NCBI RefSeq assembly: GCF_010093445.1
Contig: NZ_PDWW01000004.1
Coordinates: forward strand, 124,001-188,000
DNA: 64,000 nucleotides
Direction: 5' to 3'
Source: Pseudoxanthomonas japonensis
Lineage (GTDB): Bacteria > Pseudomonadota > Gammaproteobacteria > Xanthomonadales > Xanthomonadaceae
Position numbers and translations under genes: made by a program. The notes under the pieces were generated by a model. That model saw nothing but the letters and a program-made list of their open reading frames with translations. It made no database searches and was not told the DNA's origin. Below are positions 58,061 to 64,000 of this stretch, in pieces (the stretch's first letter is position 1; the number at the start of each line of letters is the position of its first letter).

Positions 58061-58194
58061 CCTCCTCCACTTGCGGGGGAGGGCAGGGTGGGGGGCAAGC
58101 GGAGTCGGTCGACGCGAATGCCATCCAGTGGGTTCGAGCGAGCGGTCTTCGGAGCCCCCATCCCAACCTTCCCCCGCATGCGGGGGAAGGGGCT
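58061..58194. repeat. Inverted GC-rich repeat between ftsZ and lpxC (family 3)
   Basis: A left arm with CTTGCGGGGGAGGGCAGGGT and a right arm with ACCTTCCCCCGCATGCGGGG are imperfect inverted copies, extended on the inner side by runs of five or six G or C. They fill the first half of the 328-bp ftsZ-lpxC gap and can fold into one long imperfect hairpin of about 130 nt. It may end or stabilise the ftsZ transcript. The remaining 58195-58301 has no recognised feature. Confidence 0.7.
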
Positions 58195-58301
58195 GTGTAC
58201 TGCCATGTCCCTTCGCTGCCGGACCTTCGCCGGTCCGGCAGCCCTTTCCCGGCGGCCTTAGCAGACCGTTGTTGCAGGGGTGGGACAGACAGGTTCTTCC
58301 G

Positions 58302-58330
58302 TTAAGATTCAGTGGTCTGCGTGATATTCT
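58302..58330 (+). promoter_or_regulatory. Possible lpxC promoter
   Basis: TTAAGA (58302-58307), 17-bp spacer, TATTCT (58325-58330). Each hexamer matches consensus at four or more positions. The start site would be near 58337, 35 bp before the lpxC ATG. Confidence 0.45.
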
Positions 58331-58371
58331 CGCTGCCCGCTCAGGTTCCCCCCACCTGCGAATTCCTGCCG

Positions 58372-59286
58372 ATGGCCCAGCAACGCACCCTCAAGAACGT
58401 GATCCGCGCGACGGGCGTGGGGCTGCACAGTGGCGAAAAGGTCTACATGACCCTGCGCCCGGCCCCCGTGGATACCGGCATCGTGTTCCGTCGCATCGAC
58501 CTGTCGCCGGTGGTGGAGATTCCTGCCAGCGCGCAACTGGTCACCGAGACCACGCTGTGCACCGGCCTGACCTGTGAAGGCGCCAAGGTGCAGACCGTCG
58601 AGCACCTGATGTCGGCCATGGCCGGCCTCGGCGTCGACAACGCCTATGTGGAACTGTCCTCGGCCGAGTTGCCGATCATGGACGGCTCCGCGGGTCCGTT
58701 CGTGTTCCTGATCCAGTCCGCCGGCATCGCCGAGCAGGACGCACCGAAGCGCTTCATCCGCATCCTCCGTCCGGTCGAAGTCACCGAGGGCGACAAGGTG
58801 GCGCGTTTCGATCCTTACGACGGCTTCAAGCTCGGCTTCACCGTCAAGTTCGACCATCCGATGATCCCGGCCTCGCAGTCGCGTGCGGAAGTGGACTTCT
58901 CCACCGGCGCCTACATCAAGGAAGTCGCGCGCGCGCGCACGTTCGGCTTCATGCGCGACCTGGAGTACATGCGCGAGCGCAACCTGGGCCTCGGCGGCTC
59001 CATGGACAACGCCATCGTGCTGGACGAGTTCCGCGTGCTGAACGAGGACGGCCTGCGCTATGCGGACGAGTTCGTCCGCCACAAGATCCTCGACGCCATC
59101 GGCGACCTGTACCTCGCCGGCAAGCCCATCCTGGGCGCCTACGAGGGCTTCAAGTCGGGCCACGCGCTGAACAACAAGCTGGTCCGTGCCCTGCTGGCCG
59201 AGACCTCGGCCTGGGAAGAAGTGACCTTCGAGGACCGCGCCACGCCGTCGCCGGTCGCCTACGTGACCCCGGCCCTCGCTGTCTGA
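58372..59286 (+). CDS. lpxC: UDP-3-O-acyl-N-acetylglucosamine deacetylase
   Basis: LpxC is the zinc enzyme that commits precursor to lipid A. The 304-residue protein starts [20 protein letters not shown], with zinc ligands in [11 protein letters not shown] and in [16 protein letters not shown], the catalytic Glu in [19 protein letters not shown] and the general acid His in [17 protein letters not shown]. Length matches the family. A longer frame adds 20 residues and is rejected. A short GC stem CCGTCCC-GCC-GGGACGG follows at 59292-59308 without a T-tract. Confidence 0.97.
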   Translation: MAQQRTLKNVIRATGVGLHSGEKVYMTLRPAPVDTGIVFRRIDLSPVVEIPASAQLVTETTLCTGLTCEGAKVQTVEHLMSAMAGLGVDNAYVELSSAELPIMDGSAGPFVFLIQSAGIAEQDAPKRFIRILRPVEVTEGDKVARFDPYDGFKLGFTVKFDHPMIPASQSRAEVDFSTGAYIKEVARARTFGFMRDLEYMRERNLGLGGSMDNAIVLDEFRVLNEDGLRYADEFVRHKILDAIGDLYLAGKPILGAYEGFKSGHALNNKLVRALLAETSAWEEVTFEDRATPSPVAYVTPALAV

Positions 59287-59487
59287 GACGTCCGTCCCGC
59301 CGGGACGGTGAATCCGTTGTCGCCCGGTTTCCCACCCCCGTCACGCGGTGGTGTGCGATTGGTTACGCCTTGACGAAAGTGTGACGTCAGTCAGGGAATG
59401 GGTCCGAAAATAACGCGTCCTTAACTTCCGGCTAACGTCCCGACCGGCGGTGGCCGGTACCATGCCCCGTCCTTCGTGATGGCCGGG
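59287..59487. other. lpxC-dciA convergent gap with A+T-rich segment
   Basis: The 201-bp gap has a short stem at 59292-59308, then an A+T-rich part around 59360-59440. There TTGACG (59370-59375) and the palindrome TGACGTCA (59382-59389) stand out. At 59456-59486 CCGG-ACCAT and ATGG-CCGG can pair and are followed by AAATTTT. These could be a small transcript with its own terminator, or just the 3' ends of the two genes. No coding frame fits. Confidence 0.3.
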
Positions 59488-59961
59488 TCAAATTTTCCGC
59501 CTCCCACGATGAATGCCCCTAGGGGCCGGCGCGTCGGCGGAGTCCGATGCCGACAGGAGGTCGAGGGCGGCTTGCAGGCCTTTGCGGGACGCTTCCGATA
59601 CGGGTACGACCGGGTTCTGCGCAGGCTTCCGGGGATGAAGCGGCGCCAGACTCGTCTTGGCAGTGACTTCGGTGACTGCCAGTCCGATGGATTGGGCCAC
59701 GTTGATCAATTCGGGTGCCGCCAGGCGTAGCCGGGCGTTCCACACGGGGGAGTCGACGATAAAAACGAGCCGCTTGCCCGCCACGTTCGCCAACCGGCAA
59801 TGCGGCGCGAGGGCAGGCGGAAGGCAGGGGCGAAGCTGCTGTTCCAAGGCGTCGAGCCACAGGGCGCGACGCACCGGGTCGGTGGCGGCATCCGTCAGGG
59901 CAGCCTGCAGGGCAGGTTGCGCGATGCCGGCGCGGCGCGGCTTGGACTTCGAATCAGACAT
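59488..59961 (-). CDS. dciA: DciA-like protein (DUF721), predicted replicative helicase loader
   Basis: DUF721/DciA proteins load DnaB at replication forks in bacteria that lack DnaC. The 157-residue protein has the family core: ALTDAATDPVRRALWLDALE, then LPPALAPHCRLANVAGKRLV with FIVDSPVWNARLRLAAPELI, the KH-like fold of DciA. The C-terminal 50 residues are basic and disordered. A DUF721 gene beside secA is common in Gammaproteobacteria. Its ATG is only 8 bp from the ATG of the divergent M23 gene, so its promoter must lie inside that gene. Confidence 0.82.
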   Translation of the reverse strand: MSDSKSKPRRAGIAQPALQAALTDAATDPVRRALWLDALEQQLRPCLPPALAPHCRLANVAGKRLVFIVDSPVWNARLRLAAPELINVAQSIGLAVTEVTAKTSLAPLHPRKPAQNPVVPVSEASRKGLQAALDLLSASDSADAPAPRGIHRGRRKI

Positions 59962-59969
59962 CGGTATCT

Positions 59970-60920
59970 ATGAGCTTTGAGACCATCGTAAACAATTCGC
60001 GTACCTGGTGGGCCCATGCGTCCGCCCATGGTGCCTACCGTATCCGCCTCGCGTTCCATGCACGTCCGCTGGTCAGCGCCGCGGTGCTGGTCGCCGCCGG
60101 CCTGCTGGTCGGCGCGGCCGGACGCAGTGCCGCCGGCCTGGGCCAGGTCTCGCTGCTGCAGGCCAAGGCCGAGCAGCGCGATGCGGAACTGGAGCAGGTG
60201 CGCCGCGGCGCCCAGCAGGAAATCAATGCCATGGCCGCGCGCCTGGGCGAGCTGCAGGCGCAGGCCAACCGCCTGAATGCCCTGGGCGAGCGCCTGACCC
60301 GCGTGGGCCAGTTGCAGGACGGCGAGTTCGACTTCAATGAGCCGGTCGGCGTCGGCGGCAACGATGTCTCCTTCGACATGAAGCCCGCCGACCTGAAGGA
60401 CGGCGTGGACAAGCTGGAGCGGCAGTTCGCCGCTTCGGGTCGCCAGTTGTCGGTGCTGGAAGCGCTGCTGTTCAACCGCGAACTGGACAGGAACGCGACC
60501 CCCGGCCGCATGCCGATCACCAACAGCTACATCACCTCCGGCTTCGGCGGTCGCGCCGATCCGTTCGGCGGCGGCGGCCAGAACCACAAGGGCATCGACT
60601 TCAAGGCGCGCGTGGGCGACCCCGTGTTGTCGGTGGCCGATGGCGTGGTGAGCTTCGCCGGCGTGAAGGGCGGCTACGGCAACGTCATCGACGTCGACCA
60701 TGGCAACGGCTACGTCACCCGCTATGCGCACAACTCGCGCCTCAGCGTGCGTGCGGGCGATCTTGTCCGCGTGGGGCAGGAAGTCGCCAAGGCGGGCTCG
60801 ACCGGCCGTTCGACCGGCGCGCACGTGCATTTCGAGGTGTGGGAAAACGGGCGCGTGGTCAATCCGCGCAAGTTCCTGGGCGAAGGCCCGACGCCGGTGG
60901 GCCAGGTCAAGCGCGGCTGA
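59970..60920 (+). CDS. M23-family peptidase, membrane-anchored (LytM-like)
   Basis: The 316-residue protein has a cytoplasmic N-terminus of about 32 residues, one membrane helix (SAAVLVAAGLLVGAAGRSAA), a coiled coil (about 55-105) and a C-terminal M23 domain with NHKGIDFKARVGDPVLSVAD and HVHFEVWENGRVVNPRKFL. The zinc ligands His and Asp (HKGID) and HVH are all present, so it may be an active peptidoglycan endopeptidase, or it may regulate one. It lies 170 bp before secA. No clear ribosome-binding site precedes the ATG at 59970; a later start would lose the divergent head-to-head arrangement. Confidence 0.86.
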   Translation: MSFETIVNNSRTWWAHASAHGAYRIRLAFHARPLVSAAVLVAAGLLVGAAGRSAAGLGQVSLLQAKAEQRDAELEQVRRGAQQEINAMAARLGELQAQANRLNALGERLTRVGQLQDGEFDFNEPVGVGGNDVSFDMKPADLKDGVDKLERQFAASGRQLSVLEALLFNRELDRNATPGRMPITNSYITSGFGGRADPFGGGGQNHKGIDFKARVGDPVLSVADGVVSFAGVKGGYGNVIDVDHGNGYVTRYAHNSRLSVRAGDLVRVGQEVAKAGSTGRSTGAHVHFEVWENGRVVNPRKFLGEGPTPVGQVKRG

Positions 60921-60990
60921 TCGCGCGGAACCAATCGGGGGCGGGACGGTCTGACGGCCCGCCTTGATTCCCCGGGCGGCGCCCCAAGCT

Positions 60991-60996
60991 ACAATA
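60991..60996 (+). promoter_or_regulatory. Possible secA -10 element (TACAAT)
   Basis: TACAAT would place the start site near 61003, giving a leader of about 88 nt before the secA ATG. TTGATT (60965-60970) is the nearest -35-like hexamer, but its 20-bp spacer is too long. Confidence 0.4.
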
Positions 60997-61009
60997 CGGT
61001 GTTGCCAGA

Positions 61010-61038
61010 CAGGGCGCCTTGCGCCCTGTTTCGTTTTG
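61010..61038 (+). terminator. Leader hairpin with T-rich tail upstream of secA
   Basis: ACAGGGCGC (61010-61018), loop CTT, GCGCCCTGT (61022-61030), then TTCGTTTT. The perfect 9-bp stem with a T-rich tail resembles an intrinsic terminator. It lies after the -10 element at 60991, so it would be in the secA leader; it may attenuate secA or simply end read-through from the M23 gene. Confidence 0.55.
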
Positions 61039-61090
61039 GGGCCGCACACGCTGCGCCGCCCCGGCGTCCTTTTCCTTTCCGGTTCCCTAC

Positions 61091-63844
<2,754 letters not shown>

Positions 63845-63867
63845 GGCATCGCCGCATCGCCTGACGG

Positions 63868-63895
63868 AAAAGGCCGCGCATTGCGCGGCTTTTTC
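63868..63895 (+). terminator. Intrinsic terminator after secA
   Basis: GCCGCGC (63873-63879), loop ATT, GCGCGGC (63883-63889), flanked by AAAAG and followed by TTTTTC. It is 24 bp past the secA stop. Confidence 0.92.
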
Positions 63896-63950
63896 TTTGG
63901 GTAGGCGGGACTATTTGCGTCTACCGGCCGGTTCCCGGCAAGCTGTTTCC

Positions 63951-64000
63951 ATGCCCACCCCGTTGCGTTCCATCCATGTCATGGCCGCCGTCATCACCGA
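63951..64000 (+). CDS. mutT: Probable MutT-like Nudix hydrolase, N-terminal start only
   Basis: Only 16 full codons are present, MPTPLRSIHVMAAVIT, then a GA that begins the next codon. The HVMAAVIT pattern matches the first beta strand of MutT, and mutT follows secA in many Gammaproteobacteria. MutT removes 8-oxo-dGTP. In Xanthomonas this gene is often fused to a thiamine-phosphate synthase-like domain; the window ends too early to tell. Confidence 0.65.
   Translation, partial: MPTPLRSIHVMAAVIT

Overview
The window is chromosomal DNA from a high-GC gammaproteobacterium, most likely of the family Xanthomonadaceae (Pseudoxanthomonas, Lysobacter, Luteimonas or Stenotrophomonas; I cannot settle the genus). 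The evidence is gene order (lpoA-yraN next to rsmI, nusB-thiL, ftsZ-lpxC-...-secA-mutT), a dcw cluster without murD, GC-rich codon use, and GTAG/GTGG-headed palindromic repeats typical of this family. Almost everything is core, vertically inherited content. I see no tRNA or rRNA gene, insertion sequence, prophage, CRISPR array or genomic island.

Layout. (1) 1-7009: assimilatory sulfate reduction, with cysJ-cysI-cysH on the minus strand divergent from cysD and a fused cysN-cysC. (2) 7174-11958: an RND efflux adaptor and pump followed by an overlapping acetyltransferase gene. (3) 12077-19118: mixed genes: a sodium:alanine symporter, a SpoU RNA methyltransferase, an exported M28 peptidase, mscL, a fumarylacetoacetate hydrolase-family enzyme, a small Rieske protein and a soluble chemoreceptor-like protein. 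(4) 19341-23944: pncB, a DUF3667 membrane protein, ettA and an RcnB-like exported protein. (5) 24079-32739: glyA, nrdR, then riboflavin synthesis (ribD; FMN riboswitch; ribE; ribB with a degenerate cyclohydrolase domain; ribH) running into nusB and thiL. (6) 32879-40708: a GlcD-type FAD oxidase, yraN and lpoA divergent from rsmI, then two tandem DUF885 genes. (7) 40820-42147: the RNase P RNA gene, a cluster of hairpins and an NRDE-family gene. (8) 42357-58043: the division and cell wall (dcw) cluster mraZ-rsmH-ftsL-ftsI-murE-murF-mraY-ftsW-murG-murC-ddl-ftsQ-ftsA-ftsZ, in which every junction down to ftsA overlaps. (9) 58372-64000: lpxC, convergent dciA, an M23 peptidase, secA and the start of a mutT-like gene.

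How the genes work together. The cys genes take sulfate to sulfide through APS, PAPS and sulfite. The rib genes make riboflavin under an FMN riboswitch, whose downstream region looks like a translational switch with a short leader reading frame. The dcw genes supply lipid II synthesis and the divisome and appear to be driven by a promoter carrying MraZ-type repeats, with a DnaA box about 70-100 bp upstream. The lack of murD fits the MurD2/MurL route known from Xanthomonas.

The most interesting non-gene content is three families of inverted repeats, mainly at gene ends, the hairpin cluster after rnpB, and putative leader structures before ribE and secA. I did not find a clearly new multi-gene system. 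The less ordinary items are the inverted-order soluble chemoreceptor-like protein, the riboswitch expression platform and the tandem DUF885 pair.
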